From Lepus europaeus (Eukaryota > Chordata > Mammalia > Lagomorpha > Leporidae): a DNA stretch of 64,000 nucleotides. Every line of letters begins with the position of its first letter. Position 1 is the stretch's first letter. The stretch is from assembly GCF_033115175.1 (NCBI RefSeq), contig NC_084829.1, positions 134,016,996 to 134,080,995 on the forward strand. Reading direction: 5' to 3'. Made by a program: the position numbers and the translations under genes. The notes below the pieces were generated by a model. The model was not told the DNA's origin. It was given only the letters and a program-made list of their open reading frames with translations, and did no database searches. This document shows positions 22,961 to 34,699 of this stretch, in pieces.

Positions 22961-24027
22961 GTTGAAGATGGTAGAGCAGCAAGATGACGGAATAGGAAGG
23001 GAGCACACTGATAGTCTGGGAATAGACAGTTTAATAAAAGTGGAGATACTGCAGGTTCAAGGAAGAGTAGGGGAAGAAACAGCAGAGGAAACTCTTCTGG
23101 AACTAGTGATTCATGGTGGACCTGCATGGAGGGTGTGGGAACCCACGGTTCAGGACACCAGCAGCAAAATCAATGCACCAGTGCTGGAACGCAAGGTGAG
23201 CCGAACCTCAATAGCCCGAGACACTGGCGGGAAAGCAGAAAGAGGAGAGGGAACAAGGCTTAAAACCCCATGGGGAAAATTTCACCAGGATAACTAGAAA
23301 AGAGAGGAGGAAAAAAAAAGTGACTGGTACGGACACGAGTTTCTCTCTCTCCTCTCACCTCTCAAAGGCAAGCAAGACAAAGAGCAGGTACCATTTTGGA
23401 CATACGTCATAAGTAGAGCGAACTCAGGACTGCACCCGCCCTCAGTCAAGCAGAAAAACCTGACTCTGGCGGCGGGGGGGGAGGGGGTGTGTGTGGAATA
23501 ACAGGAGATTAGGACCTAGTGAATGTGTGGTGCTAATGAACTGAGATTGTGAAAAAGTAGACGGTGGGGGAGAGAACTCACGGAATTCATGTGAGTACTC
23601 TCCATAGACACTACAATTCGGTAACCTTGGCAACCCATGGGAGACTGTAGGTGAATTGGAGCCCACACTGAGGCAGCACAGATTCCCTGTGTGGTCCTTG
23701 GGAAAGAGCTTCTGATCTCTGGCTCCTGTGGGTATATCATTTGCCTGTTAACTACCTTCAATTCCGCTTAGCTATGCAGAATTACTTCCCTTTTGAATCA
23801 AAAAAAGAAAGAGAGAGAGATTTACCACGCCTAACCTGGGAGTGTCACCTTTGACACACCCTTAACCCTGAGGAACCAAACAGAGCTCTCAGGCCACACC
23901 CATCTCAAGCCTCTAAGGCTCCATTAAAAGCAGACAGTCCACTTAATAGAGTCATAGTATAACAAGAAAAAACACCACAGTGAGGGAAGAGGAATCCAAA
24001 GAATAACTCTACAACGCCAAGCAACAA
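22961..24027 (+). mobile_element. L1 5'UTR (youngest leader in block)
   Basis: Begins near 'agcaagatgacggaatagga', a YY1-type motif near the L1 start site, and runs into ORF1 at 24.03 kb. The pattern of a CpG-containing, purine-rich leader followed by ORF1 is as expected for an L1 promoter region. Short G-tract at 23470-23490. Confidence 0.75.
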
Positions 24028-25042
24028 ATGCAAAAACCAAGGAAACAAGAACAAGGAGGACATTATGACACCCCCAAATGAACAAGACACCCCAATCCAA
24101 GATTATGAAGATGATGAGATGGAAGAAATGCAAGATACGAATTTCAAAAAATTTATGATAAAAACAATTAGTAGTTTTCAAAAACAAATGCTTGAGCTAT
24201 GGAATTCCTTACTGCACAGGATAGAAAATATCCTTCGAGAAAATTAAATCTTAAGGAGGAATCAAAATGAAACGCAGAAACTAGTAGAACAGGAAAGTGT
24301 GGTAGTGAAGAGAAATCAAAATGAAATGAAGATCTCAATAGATCAAATGACAAACACATTAGAGAGCCTTAAAAACAGTCAGGAAAACAGAAAAAAGAAT
24401 ATCAGACTTAGAAGACAGAGCACAGTCAAACCAAAGAAATGAAGAGGAAATTAGAAATCTAAAAAATATTGTTGGGAATCTACAGGATACTATTAAAAAA
24501 CCCAACATTCGGGTTCTAGGAGTTCCTGAAGGCATGGAGAGAGAGAGAAAGGATTAGAAGGCCTCTTTAGTGAGATACTTGCAGAGAACTTCCCGTGTTT
24601 GGAGAAGGACAGAGACATCCTAGTACAGGAAGTTCATAGAACCCCTAATAAACATGACCAAAAGAGATCCTCACCACGACATGTTGTAATCAAACTCACC
24701 ACAGTGAAACATAAAGAAAAGATTCTAAAATGTGTAAGAGAGAAACGTCAGATTACTCTCAGAGGATCTCCAATTAGACTCACAGCAGTCTTCTCACCAG
24801 AAACCCTACAGGCTAGAAGGGAATGGCGAGACATAGCCCAGGTACTAAGAGAGAAAAACTGCCAGCCCAGAATATTATATCCTGAAAAGCTCTCATTTGT
24901 GAATGAAGGTGAAATAAAGACCTTTCATAGCAAACAGAAATTGAAAGAATTTGTTGCCACTCGTCCAGTCCTGCAAAAGATGCTTAAAGATGTGTTACCC
25001 ACAGAAACACAGAAACATGGTCATCAATATGAAAGAAGGTAA
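24028..25042 (+). pseudogene. L1 ORF1 pseudogene
   Basis: Best preserved ORF1 in the window. The N-terminal acidic part (frame from 24065, 'PNEQDTPIQDYEDDEMEEMQ') is followed by coiled-coil codons. An open stretch from 24599 to 25042 then encodes the RRM and C-terminal domain ('VREKRQITLRGSPIRLTAVF', 'REWRDIAQVLREKNCQPRIL'). The probable ATG at 24028 is out of frame with the 24065 frame, and stops occur near 24245 and beyond, so no full product is possible. The function in intact L1s is a trimeric RNA-binding chaperone of the L1 RNP. Confidence 0.9.
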
Positions 25043-25110
25043 AAGAAGGAAACCTCACAGCAAAAGATCACAGGAAGCTCAAAGTGTATATTAGAAAATA
25101 TCTTTGGCAA

Positions 25111-25332
25111 ATGGCAGGGCAAAGTTACTACTTATCAATAGTCACATTGAACGTTCATGGCCTCAACTCTCCAGTTAAAAGACACAGATTGGCTGATTGG
25201 GTTAAGGAACAAAACCCATCTATTTGCTGCTTACAAGAAACACATCTTTCCAACATAGATGCATACAGACTGAAAGTGAAAGGCTGGAAAAAGATATACC
25301 ATGCCAACAGAAATGAAAAAAGCTCAGGCTAA
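25111..25332 (+). pseudogene. L1 ORF2 endonuclease N-terminus, truncated
   Basis: Start of ORF2, 69 bp after the ORF1 stop. It shows the AP-endonuclease-like signatures 'TLNVHGLNSP' (catalytic Asn region) and 'LQETHL' (catalytic Glu), then 'KVKGWKKIYHANRN'. Similarity stops abruptly at about 25332, after roughly 73 codons of a protein normally well above 1,200 residues, so the element is broken there. Confidence 0.9.
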
Positions 25333-25630
25333 AATTTGTGTTATCTTATTCAAAACGTTATCCTAATTTGGAGATTTTTAACAGTTTATTTCAAAATTTA
25401 AATCAAGGACATTGGCAGATGGAAAATGTTGCAAGTATACTAATCTGTTTCTCTTTGACATAGAATTAAAATCTGATTCTCTATTAAAGCAATGTGTTAA
25501 AATAATCCATTATGTTCTGTTGATGTCTGTTAAATTCTAATTGTTCAAAAACAGCTGTATTTTTATTAAGAGCTATGGGTTATCCAAACTCTTTTTATGA
25601 AGTGGATTTTTGTTTAGGTGTAACATCGGG
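25333..25630. other. Unassigned spacer
   Basis: About 300 bp of AT-rich sequence between a broken plus-strand L1 and a minus-strand L1 piece. No feature seen. Confidence 0.5.
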
Positions 25631-25631
25631 T

Positions 25632-26352
25632 TATAGTATCATGCTTCTGCATGTGGAGATCCAGTTTTTCCAGCACCGTTCTATCCCCATTTTACTTAAG
25701 GTTTTCATGATGAAAGTATGCTGTTTTTATCAAATGCTTTCTCTGCATCTGTTGAGAGAATCACATGGTTTTTGTTCTGCAGTTTGTTAATGTGACATAT
25801 CACATTGATTGATATGCAAATTTTGAACCATCCCTACGTACCAGGAAAAAAACCCACTTGGTCCAGGTGAATGATTTTTCTGATGGATTGCTGGATTCTA
25901 GTAGGCAGTATTTTGTTGAGGATTTGTGCATCTGTGTTTATCAGGGATATTGGTCTATAGTTCTCTTTCTCTATTACAACTTTTTGAGGTTTAGATATTT
26001 TTTTAACAGGCAGATTTAGACAGTGAGAGAGAGAGAGAGAAAGAAAGAAAGAAAGGTCTTCCTTCTGTCAGTTCACACCCTAAATGGCCGCTGCAGCTGG
26101 CATGCCACGCCAATCCAAAGCCAAGAGCAGGTGCTTCCTCCTGGTCTCCCATACAGGTACAGGGCCCAAGCACTTGGGCCATCCTCCACTGCCTTCCTGG
26201 GCCACAGCAGAGAGGTGGACTGGAAGAGGAGCAACCGGGACAGAATCCGGCACCCCAACCGGGACTGGAACCCAGATTGCCAGTGCCGCAGGTGGAGGAT
26301 TAGCCTAGTGAGCCACGGCACGGGCCCAGGTTTAGGTATTAAGGTGATGGAA
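25632..26352 (-). mobile_element. L1 ORF2 reverse-transcriptase region, inverted
   Basis: The minus strand encodes part of the RT domain (compare 62.92-63.24 kb: 'tcaaatgctttctctgc', 'gagagaatcacatgg', 'catccctacgtaccagg'). A small piece from farther downstream in ORF2 lies at 25632-25680, so there is an internal deletion at about 25680. A CSINE splits it at 26005-26328. At 26353 the strand flips to plus with ORF2 sequence from further downstream. Confidence 0.85.
26005..26328 (-). mobile_element. CSINE, minus strand, inside L1 ORF2
   Basis: Reverse-oriented CSINE running from the complement of its tail ('cagtgagagagagagagaga', AAAGAAAG run) to the complement of its head ('tgagccacggcacgggccc'). 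The flanking repeats 'gaggtttagatatt' and 'aggtttaggtatt' form an imperfect TSD. Confidence 0.93.
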
Positions 26353-27620
26353 TCTTCAAAGACCTAAATCTATGATCCAATACCACAAATTATTGGAGAA
26401 CATGGGGAAAACTCTACAAGACATTGGCATAGGCAAAGACTTCTTGGAAAAGACTGCAAAAGTTCAGGTAATCAAAGCCAAAATTGATAAATGGGATTGC
26501 ATCAAGCTAAAAAGCTTCTGCACTGCAGGGGAAACACTCAGCAAACTGAAGAGACACTGGTAGAGTGGGAGAAAATATTGGCAAACTATGTAGCTGATAA
26601 AAGGTTAACATCCAGAACATATAAAGAGCTCAACAAATTCAACAACAACAAAACAAATGATCCAGTGAAGAAATGGAAAAAATACTTAAGCAGGCATTTT
26701 TCATGGAAGAAAACTCAAATGGCCTATAGATACTTGAAAAAATGCGCAGGATCAATAGCCATAAGGGAAATGCAAATAAAACAACAATGAGTTTTCTCCT
26801 CACTCCAGTTAGAATGTCCCACTTGCAGAAATCATCAAATGACAAATGCTGGTGAGGATGTGGGGAAAAAGTTACCCTGATCCACTGCTGGTGGGAATGT
26901 AAACTGGTGCAACCACTGTAGAAGATAGTATGGAGATACCTCAGATCTGAGTATAAACCTGCTATATGATCCAGCCATCCACTCCTGAGAAATCACTATA
27001 TGAAAGGGTCATCTGTACCCTCACGTTCATCGCAGCACAAGTCACAATAGCAAAGATATGGAACCAACCAAGATGTTCCTCAACTGTTGACTAGATAAAG
27101 AAATCATGGTATATATACACCATGCAACACTACTCAGCTGTAAAAAAAAAAAAATGAAATCCTGTCTTTCACAACAAGATGGTCACAACTGGATTCCATT
27201 ATACTTAGTGAAATAAGCCAATCACAAAAAGACAGATATCGTGTTTCCCCTGATTCGATGTAACAAATAGAGTACCTGAAATGTAATGTATTGAACTGAA
27301 ACAGACATCTTGAGATTCGATGATTGTTTATAACCCTTGTCACTTTCATTGAGGAACAGTGTTTTCTTTAGTTTTGTTCTGTTTTGCTTTCTTTTTCTCC
27401 ATAGTATCTGTTGAGTTCTATTACTTAAAGTAGGGTTAGCTCTATGATCATTTAGTATACTGAAAATAGATCATGGTAAAGGTTAAGAGTGGGAATCCGA
27501 GAGGGAGTGGGAGGAAGGGTTGGAGTGTGGGGTGCATGGGAGGTGATGAGGGGGAATCCCACTATGTTCCTAAATATATGTATATATTAAATATATGAAA
27601 TTTGTATAGCTTAAATAAAA
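26353..27620 (+). mobile_element. L1 ORF2 C-terminus and 3'UTR
   Basis: Plus-strand ORF2 codons ('[20 protein letters not shown]', '[20 protein letters not shown]', 'YKELNKFNNNKTNDPVKKWK') continue to the ORF2 end near 27.3 kb. A 3'UTR then shows 'ggtcagaa'-less purine tract 27485-27560 and the terminus 'agcttaaataaaattttt'. Frameshifts abound. This is the 3' part of the L1 whose 5' part is inverted at 25632-26352. Confidence 0.88.
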
Positions 27621-27639
27621 TTTTTAATTTTTTTTAAAA

Positions 27640-28135
27640 AACTGTGGTATATATAAACTGTGGAATACTACTCATCCATAAAAAAGAGAAAATGCTGTCT
27701 TTCTCAATAAAATGGATGAAACTGGAAACCATTATACTTAGTGAAATAAGCCAGTCCCAAAACACAAATACTGTATGTTTTCCTTGATCTGTGGTAATTA
27801 ATGGAGTATCACAAATGTAATGTATAGGAGTGAGATTGACATTTTCAGTCTCAGTGATTTTTGCTGTACTTGTCTCTACTGTTGAGGAACAGTGTTTTTT
27901 TCTTACAATTTGTTGAACTCCTTATTTAGTGTAGGGTTAATTTTATAAATTGAGTATAAAGTAAGCTAAAAGTAGAACATTGTAAAAATTAATACAGGGA
28001 ATAGGAAAGAAAGGAGGGGGTAGGGTGGGAACATGGGCAGGAGAGAGGGTAGGCTTGGAGTTATCACTATGTTCCTAAGTCTGTGTATATGAAATTTGTA
28101 TACCTTAAATATAAATTTTTAAAAATTGAGAAAGA
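27640..28135 (+). mobile_element. Second L1 3' end, plus strand
   Basis: A separate 5'-truncated L1 tail of the same older subfamily. ORF2 terminal codons ('actactcatccataaaaaag', 'gaaataagccagtccc') are followed by the 3'UTR with 'tgttgaggaacagtgttttt', a purine tract at 27990-28060 and 'ataccttaaatataaatttt'. It lies directly after the preceding L1 tail. Confidence 0.85.
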
Positions 28136-28194
28136 AAATGTAAAACTAAATAAATAAATAAATTTTGTGTTAGTATGAGAAAAAAGAAAATTTG

Positions 28195-28500
28195 GGTGGA
28201 TGGTTGGTGCTATGCTTAAGACACCACTTAAGATACCTGTACCCTATATCATGGTGCCAAGAGTGAGTCTCAATTCTTCTGCTTCTTATCCATTTTCCCG
28301 TTTATGTGCACATGCACCCTGGGAAGCCTCTAAAAAACTAAAGTACTGAGAGCCTGTCACCAATGTGGGAGATGTAAATTATGTTCTGGGATTCTGGTTC
28401 AGAATGGCCCAGATCTGGCTATTGGAAGCATTTGGAGAATAAACTAGCCGATGGAAGGTCCCTCTCTCAAAAAAGAGAAAAAAGAAAAAAACAGAAAAAG
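28195..28500 (+). mobile_element. Old CSINE, plus strand
   Basis: Strongly diverged copy recognised by order of blocks: a head-like 'ggttggtgctatgcttaaga', the core 'caatgtgggagatgtaaatt', and the end 'aaactagccgatggaaggtc' plus an A/G tail. No TSD is clear. Confidence 0.7.
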
Positions 28501-28502
28501 GT

Positions 28503-28895
28503 GCACTAATACACTATTGCTGGGAATGCAAATTGGTACAATCTTTCTGGAAAACAGGATGGTGATTCCTGAGAAAACTAAAAATGGATCTATCATATGA
28601 CCCAGCTATACCACTCCTGGGAATATATCCAAGGTAAATGAAATCAATATATGAAATAGATATCTGTACTCTCATATGTATAACAGCTGAATTCACAGTA
28701 GCAAATACATAAAATCAACCTAGATAGACATTAGCTGATGATTAGATAATAAAAATGTGATACATATACACAATGAAATATTACTCAAACACAAAATGAA
28801 TGAAATCCTGACATTGACCAAAAATGGATGAAACTGGAAATCATTATACTAAGCCAGACCCAAAAACACAAACATCACATTTTCTCTTATTTGTA
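28503..28895 (+). mobile_element. L1 ORF2 C-terminal fragment
   Basis: ORF2 tail codons: 'actattgctgggaatgcaaa', 'gacccagctataccactcct', 'atggatgaaactggaaatca'. It is broken by stops and ends at a dinucleotide repeat. Confidence 0.8.
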
Positions 28896-28899
28896 GTTT

Positions 28900-28995
28900 T
28901 TATATCTATATATATACACACACACACACACACACATATATATATGTGTATAAATGTATATATATACACAAATACATATGTATACATATGCAGAG
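28900..28995. repeat. (TA)n/(CA)n microsatellite
   Basis: Mixed TA and CA dinucleotide tract ('tatatatacacacacacaca' and similar), probably grown from L1 3' sequence. Likely length-polymorphic. Confidence 0.95.
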
Positions 28996-29117
28996 TATAA
29001 AAATTTGTGGATGCCATGTCATTTGGTATTTAGCTATAAATATTGCTTCATTGAATCATACTATGTACATGTAAATGACAATATACTCTTAATTTCCCAT
29101 ATTAAAAAAAAGAAAAG

Positions 29118-29440
29118 GCTGGCGCCATGGCTTAACAGGCTAATCCTCCACCTTGCGGCTCTGGCACACCAGGTTCTAGTCCCGGTCAGGGCGCCGGATT
29201 CTGTCCTGGTTGCCCCTCTTCCAGGCCAGCTCTCTGCTATGGCCCGGGAAGGCAGTGGAGGATGGCCCAAGTCCTTGGGCCCTGCACCCGCATGGGAGAC
29301 CAGGAGAAGCACCTGGCTCCAAGCTTCAGATCAGCGCGGTGCGCCAGCCGCAGCAGCCATTGGAGGGTGAACCAACGGCAAAAGGAAGACCTTTCTCTCT
29401 GTCTCTCTCTCTCTCACTATCCACTCTGCCTGTAAAAAAA
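29118..29440 (+). mobile_element. Young CSINE
   Basis: Well-preserved CSINE (head 'ggctggcgccatggcttaac', 'ggttctagtcccggtcaggg', core, CT tail) ending in an A-run and an AAAG array. Overlapping translated frames are SINE artefacts. Confidence 0.94.
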
Positions 29441-29447
29441 AAAAAAA

Positions 29448-29487
<40 letters not shown>

Positions 29488-29505
29488 GAAAGAAAAAACA
29501 AGAAC
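29441..29505 (+). repeat. (AAAG)n tail microsatellite
   Basis: About ten GAAA/AAAG units extending the A-tail of the preceding CSINE. This is a common route of microsatellite birth at SINE tails. Confidence 0.95.
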
Positions 29506-29509
29506 ACTG

Positions 29510-30814
29510 AAGGTATAATAACAAAGACTCTTACGGCATTAGTTTTTTATTTTATTCTTAATTTGGGCATTGGTTATGAGTGTGCTCTGAGGACAAAAAA
29601 CTCATTCACCTGTACACTTAAGTGTATGTTTTATTATGTATACTATATTTCAATAAACATGCTAAATAAAAATAAATAAATATTATAGTTATATCTTAGG
29701 CTAATTCATTCAATTCTCTAATAAAAAGAACATATACCTTTTGAATAAATATCACTTTAATTAATTCATAAAACTGCATTTCTTCTATAGTAATCCAAAT
29801 TTAAAAATAGGCTTAAATGTACTAAAATTTCTATTTATAACAAAGATGAATGATATTCTAAAGCTTCTACTTCCAATTTTAAAACAGAAACAGAAACTTC
29901 AGAAAATATATTCTCAAATGATTTCCACTTTTATCTCCTCTCTGTCAACTGAAGACATATATTATCCATTCACATGCTAAAACCTTAACTCTGTAATTTA
30001 TTTAAATTTATGTAATGGTTTTTTGATTCCTTATAATCTTCATATTTCCTTCATCTCTGAAGATATTTTCGTATAATCAGACTTGTCCATTAAGTTAAAT
30101 ATCATTGTTCTTTCCCCAACTCACCACCCATGTAGTCCTCTCACATATCATTTTCCAATCAATTACATTAAATATACATATTTAATATAATGTAGTTGTA
30201 ATTTCTGGTATAACATCATAGTTTAAATTTACCCTTAAAACTTTCTGTAAAAATTTTCTAGAAGCAGTAAAGCATGCCTTTAAAAAGACCTGAGCCCAAG
30301 TAAAGGATCCTGGTTCCAGTCCTGCCTTTGTCACTCACTGGTTCTTGAGTAAGTCACCTAACTTCTTTTTGATCTATAGAACTAAATGATTAGACTGTGA
30401 CTTCCAAATAATTTCAAACTATGAATTTTGTTTTTATTTATGTTTTCACTCAGTATCAACATTGCAGGTTTCCATATTTAGCACCATGATAAGATTTGAA
30501 GAAAGCTTCCCGTTTTGCTCTTTTTGAATCACAAGGTGGCCCTGATCACCCACTTTTGTGCCTTGAAGCAGCCATGAGGCCATCCCCAAGAAGATCAGCC
30601 TGCAAAGACCCTGGAAGTAATATTGGAAATACTAAACACCCACCACTGATCCTAGAAATCAACTGGGCAGCCTTCACTAAGTGAAAAATTCCTCTGGATC
30701 CTGAGAGACAGTCAGAGAGAGGGGGAAAGAGAGAGAGTGAGAAATATTTAAAAGAATGAAGAAAGCCTATGAAACTTATGGGACTGTATTAAGCCAGTAA
30801 TCCTTCCCACTATG
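29510..30814. other. Unassigned, no gene seen
   Basis: AT-rich, apparently unique. A 62-codon frame at 30496-30684 has no recognised family. A (GA)-rich stretch occurs near 30715-30745. No splice-bounded exon can be supported. Confidence 0.45.
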
Positions 30815-31560
30815 AGCATTTAATGAGGAAAAAAGAAAAGGACATAAAAAACCTACTTAATGAAATAATTGCTAAAACTTTCTAAATCTGGGAAATAAAT
30901 AGACATCTAGGTCTAGCAAGCTCAAAAGACTTCTATTAGATTTGTTCAAAAAGTATTCTGTCCAAGACATTTACAGTCAAATTGACTAAAGAAAAAGACC
31001 AAGATCAGTTCCTAAAACTTCACGAGTAATCTGTTAAGGCACATATAAATGAATCTTCATTAGACTAACAACAAACTTCTCAATAGAAACCTTAAACATT
31101 AGAGAGAATGTAATGATATATTCTAAGTATTTAAAGGGAAAATAAGTCTGCCAAACAAGAAGACTCTACTGAGCAAAGCGATCCTTCAGAAATGAAAAAT
31201 AAATGAAATCCTTTCAAGAGAAGCAAAAGTGGAGCGAATTCATCAACAGACTAGTCCTACAGAAAATGCTTAAGTAAGTCTTACATTAGAAGTGAGAGGA
31301 CAAAAAATACAATCAATCACAAAACCACACAAAAATACAAAACTCACTGGCAGAGCAGATAAATTAAAAAAAAAAAAAGAAGAGAACAAGAACTTATCAG
31401 TAAAGAAAACTGCAAAATCACAAACATGAACATGAAAGAAGAAAAGAACAAATGATATTCAAAACAACCAGAAAAGAGTACAAAACGACAGTATACCTTT
31501 ACTTTCAAAATTAACCTTGACTATAAGCAAATGAAATATTCTTATTAAAGATAAGATGGA

Positions 31561-31911
31561 GGCCGGTGCCGCGGCTCACTAGGCTAATCCTCCGCCTTGC
31601 GGCACTGGCACACCGGGTTCTAGTCCCGGTTGGGGCACCGATCCTGTCCCAGTTGCCCCTCTTCCAGGCCAGCTCTCTGCTGTGGCCAGGGAGTGCAGTG
31701 GAGGATGACCCAAGTCCTTGGGCCCTGCACCCCATGGGAGACCAGGAGAAGCACCTGGCTCCTGCCATCGGATCAGCGCGGTGCGCCGGCCGCAGTGCGC
31801 CTACCGCGGCGGCCATTGGAGGGTGAACCAACGGCAAAAGGAAGACCTTTCTCTCTGTCTCTCTCTCACTGTCCACTCTGCCTGTCAAAAAATTAATTAA
31901 TTAATTAATTA
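31561..31911 (+). mobile_element. Young CSINE with 14-bp TSD in L1
   Basis: CSINE with head 'ggccggtgccgcggctcact' and tail (TTAA)n. TSD AAAGATAAGATGGA is seen immediately before the head and again just after the tail at about 31921-31934. High CpG retention indicates a recent insertion. Confidence 0.95.
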
Positions 31912-32274
31912 ATTTAAAAAAAAGATAAGATGGAATCAATGGATAAGAAAATAGATTCAATGATATGTTACCTAAAAGAAATACGAATCACCAGTAAAGA
32001 CACATGTAGGTTGAAAGTAAAGGGATGGAAAAAAAGAACAGCCATACAAATGGAAACCCAAAGCAGGAATGAGTAACTTATATCAAATAAAGTAAATTTT
32101 AAGTTAAAAAAATGTAGAAAGATACGGAAAAGGACACTCTATAAGGATAAATACATAAATTTAACAAGGGAAAAGAATAATTTTAAATAAATATGCACCA
32201 AATTCTGCAGCACCTAATTATATATAGCAAGTATTACTTCTAAAGGAGAGATATTCTTTTTTCCAGAATTTAGT

Positions 32275-32361
32275 TTTAAAGATTTATTTATTTATTTATT
32301 TATTTGAAAGGCAGAGTTACAGAGAGGCAAATGCAGAGATAGAGAGAGGGAGAGGGACAGG

Positions 32362-32392
<31 letters not shown>

Positions 32393-32647
32393 GTCTTCCA
32401 TCCACTGGTTCATTCCTCAGATAGCTGCAATAGCCAGAGATGTACCAATCCAAAGCCAGAAGCCAGGAGCTTCTTCCAGTCTCCCATGTGAGTACAGGGG
32501 CCCAAAGACTTCGGCAATCTTTCACTGCTTTCTCAGGCCATATCAGAGAGCTGGATCAGAAGTAGAACAGCTGGGACTCCAATTAGTGCCCATATGGAAT
32601 ATCAACACATGCGGTGGCTTTATATACTACACCACAGCGCTGGCCCC
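32275..32647 (-). mobile_element. CSINE, minus strand, with (GA)n
   Basis: Reverse-oriented CSINE: 'aaagatttatttatttattt', 'gaaaggcagagttacagaga', a (GA)n run near 32340-32392, 'ggtcttccatccactggttc', and the complement of the head 'ccacagcgctggcccc'. Inserted in old L1 ORF2. Confidence 0.94.
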
Positions 32648-33159
32648 AAGATATTCCTTCATAAATACTAGTTGGGTACTTGAACACTGTCATATTCATC
32701 AGTGGACAGAAAATACATGCAATAAATCAATAAAGAAATATCATAGCTAAAGTATGCTATCAATCAAATAAACCTAACAGACTTTTACAGAACATTTCAT
32801 TCAACAACTGCAGAGTACATCTTCTTCTTATCAACACATGGAACATTCTCCAGGTTAGGATATATGTTAGGGCATAAAATGAGTCAAAAAATTCAAAAAA
32901 ATATCTTGAAGCATGTCTTCTATGATAACAATGAAAGAAAACTAAAAATCAAAGGAATTTTATACATTATACAAATACATGGAAATTAAACAGCATTCTT
33001 TTGACTAATCAATAAAAATATGAAGAAATCAAGAGGAAAATTTTAAAATTCCTGAAATGAATGAAAATTAAAGCACAACACATTAAAGCCTATGGGATAT
33101 TGTAAAAGCAGTACTAAGAGAAAAGTTTAAAGTGGTAACTACATCTAAAAAGAGCGAAA

Positions 33160-33705
33160 CAAATCCAGTTGTCCATCAACTGAGGACTGGATAAAGAATT
33201 GATGGTATATATACACTATAGAGTAACATTCAGTTGTAAAAAAAAATGAAATCTTGTCTTTTACACAAAATGGATGTAACTAGTAGCCATCATACTTAGT
33301 GAAATAAGCCAGTCCCAAAAAACAAATACAATATATTTGCCCAGATCTATTTTCCCAGATCTGGGGTAACTAATAGAGTACTTAAAATGTAATGCATTGG
33401 AGTGCAATAAACATTTTGAGTTTCAATTATTTCTTACAGCCCTAGTCTCTTCTGTTGAGTAATGGTGATTTTTCCTTCATACTATTTGTTGAACTTTTCA
33501 CTTACTCTAGGGTTAACCTTATGACCATTGAGTGAACTGAGAATAGATCTTTATAAAAATTAAGAGTGGGAAAGGGAGATGGAGGAGAAGAATGGTTGAA
33601 GTGTGGGTGAGAGAGAGGGTAGAATGGGAAATATCACTATGTTACTAAATCTGTATATATGAAACATCTGAAACTTATATGACTTAAATAAAATTTTAAA
33701 AAAGA
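33160..33705 (+). mobile_element. L1 3' end inserted in older L1
   Basis: ORF2 terminal codons ('gttgtccatcaactgagga', 'gaaataagccagtcccaaa') and a 3'UTR with 'tctgttgagtaatggtga', a purine tract at 33555-33620 and 'gacttaaataaaattttaaa'. The flanks on both sides read as older L1 ORF2, so this is a nested insertion. Confidence 0.82.
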
Positions 33706-33888
33706 AAAAATTTCAAATGCAAAACCCAATGATGCAAATCTTGAAACTAGGAAAGAAAAATAAACCAAACCCAAGATTTTCAGAAGAAATTAAATAACAA
33801 AGATCAGAGCAGCAATAAACACTGAAAAAAAAAAACTAGCAAATGTGCAAAGATCACTAAAAAGAAAAGTTAGCTTATTGAAAAGATA

Positions 33889-34217
33889 GGCCGGCGCCGC
33901 GGCTCAATAGGCTAATCTTCCGCCTAGCGGCGCCGGCACACCGGGTTCTAATCCCGGTCAGGGCACCGATCCTGTCCCGGTTGCCCCTCTTCCAGGCCAG
34001 CTCTCTGCTGTGGCCAGGGAGTGCAGTGGAGGATGGCCCAAGTGCTTGGGCCCTGCACCCCATGGGAGACCAGGATAAACACCTGGCTCCTGCCATCGGA
34101 TCAGCGCGGTGCGCCGGCCGCAGCGCGTTACCGCGGCGGCCATTGGAGGGTGAACCAACGGCAAAAGGAAGACCTTTCTCTCTGTCTCTGTCTCTCACTG
34201 TCCACTCTGCCTGTCAA

Positions 34218-34225
<8 letters not shown>
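33889..34225 (+). mobile_element. Young CSINE with TSD
   Basis: GC-rich CSINE (head 'ggccggcgccgcggctcaat') with an A-tail of about 28 bases. 'gaaaagata' precedes the head and recurs after the tail near 34251, giving a TSD in old L1. Confidence 0.95.
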
Positions 34226-34251
<26 letters not shown>

Positions 34252-34374
34252 AAAAGATAAACAAAACTGACAGATCTTCTGGACTAATCAATGGAAAAAA
34301 GAGCAGACCCAAATCAATGAAATCAGCAATGAAAGATGAGATATTAAAACTGATGTCACAAAAAGCAAAAGATC

Positions 34375-34697
34375 CAGTGTTGGCATTATGGTGTAGCAGA
34401 TAAATATATATGGGCTCCTGTTTATGTCCTGTCTGCTCCACTTCAAATATGCAGCTCCCTGTTAATGTGCTTGGGAAAAGCAGTGGAAGATGGCCCGAGT
34501 GTTTGGGCCCTTGCCCTCCTTGTGGGAGTCCTGGATGAACAGCCTGGTTCCTTGTGTCAGCCTGGCCCAGTCCTGGCCATTGCAGCCATCTGGGGGGATG
34601 AACCAGAGGATGGAAGATCCCCCTGCCCTCTCTCTCTCTCTCTCTGTCTCTCTGTCTCTCTCTCCCTCTCTCTCTCTCTGACTCTCAAAAAAATAAT
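34375..34697 (+). mobile_element. Old CSINE, plus strand
   Basis: Diverged CSINE of an older subtype ('gttggcattatggtgtagca', 'caaatatgcagctccctgtt', 'gatggaagatccccctgccc', (CT)n). Its A-rich end carries the target site of the next, reverse-oriented CSINE. Confidence 0.85.
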
Positions 34698-34699
34698 CT

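Larger units (their letters stand above)
30815..33150 (+). mobile_element. Old L1 ORF1 to ORF2, plus strand, nested
   Basis: Ancient L1. ORF1-like codons cover 30.82-31.32 kb ('cttctcaatagaaaccttaa', 'cagactagtcctacagaaaa'). ORF2 endonuclease-region codons cover 31.5-32.15 kb, and the region before the RT follows at 32.65-33.15 kb ('ggaacattctccaggttagg', 'gcatgtcttctatgataaca'). It is interrupted by CSINEs at 31561 (plus) and 32275 (minus). Many stops. Confidence 0.8.

Noticed and set aside
30496-30684. 62-codon plus-strand frame
   Set aside because: Short, no recognised domain, and no start context or splice structure that would support a gene.
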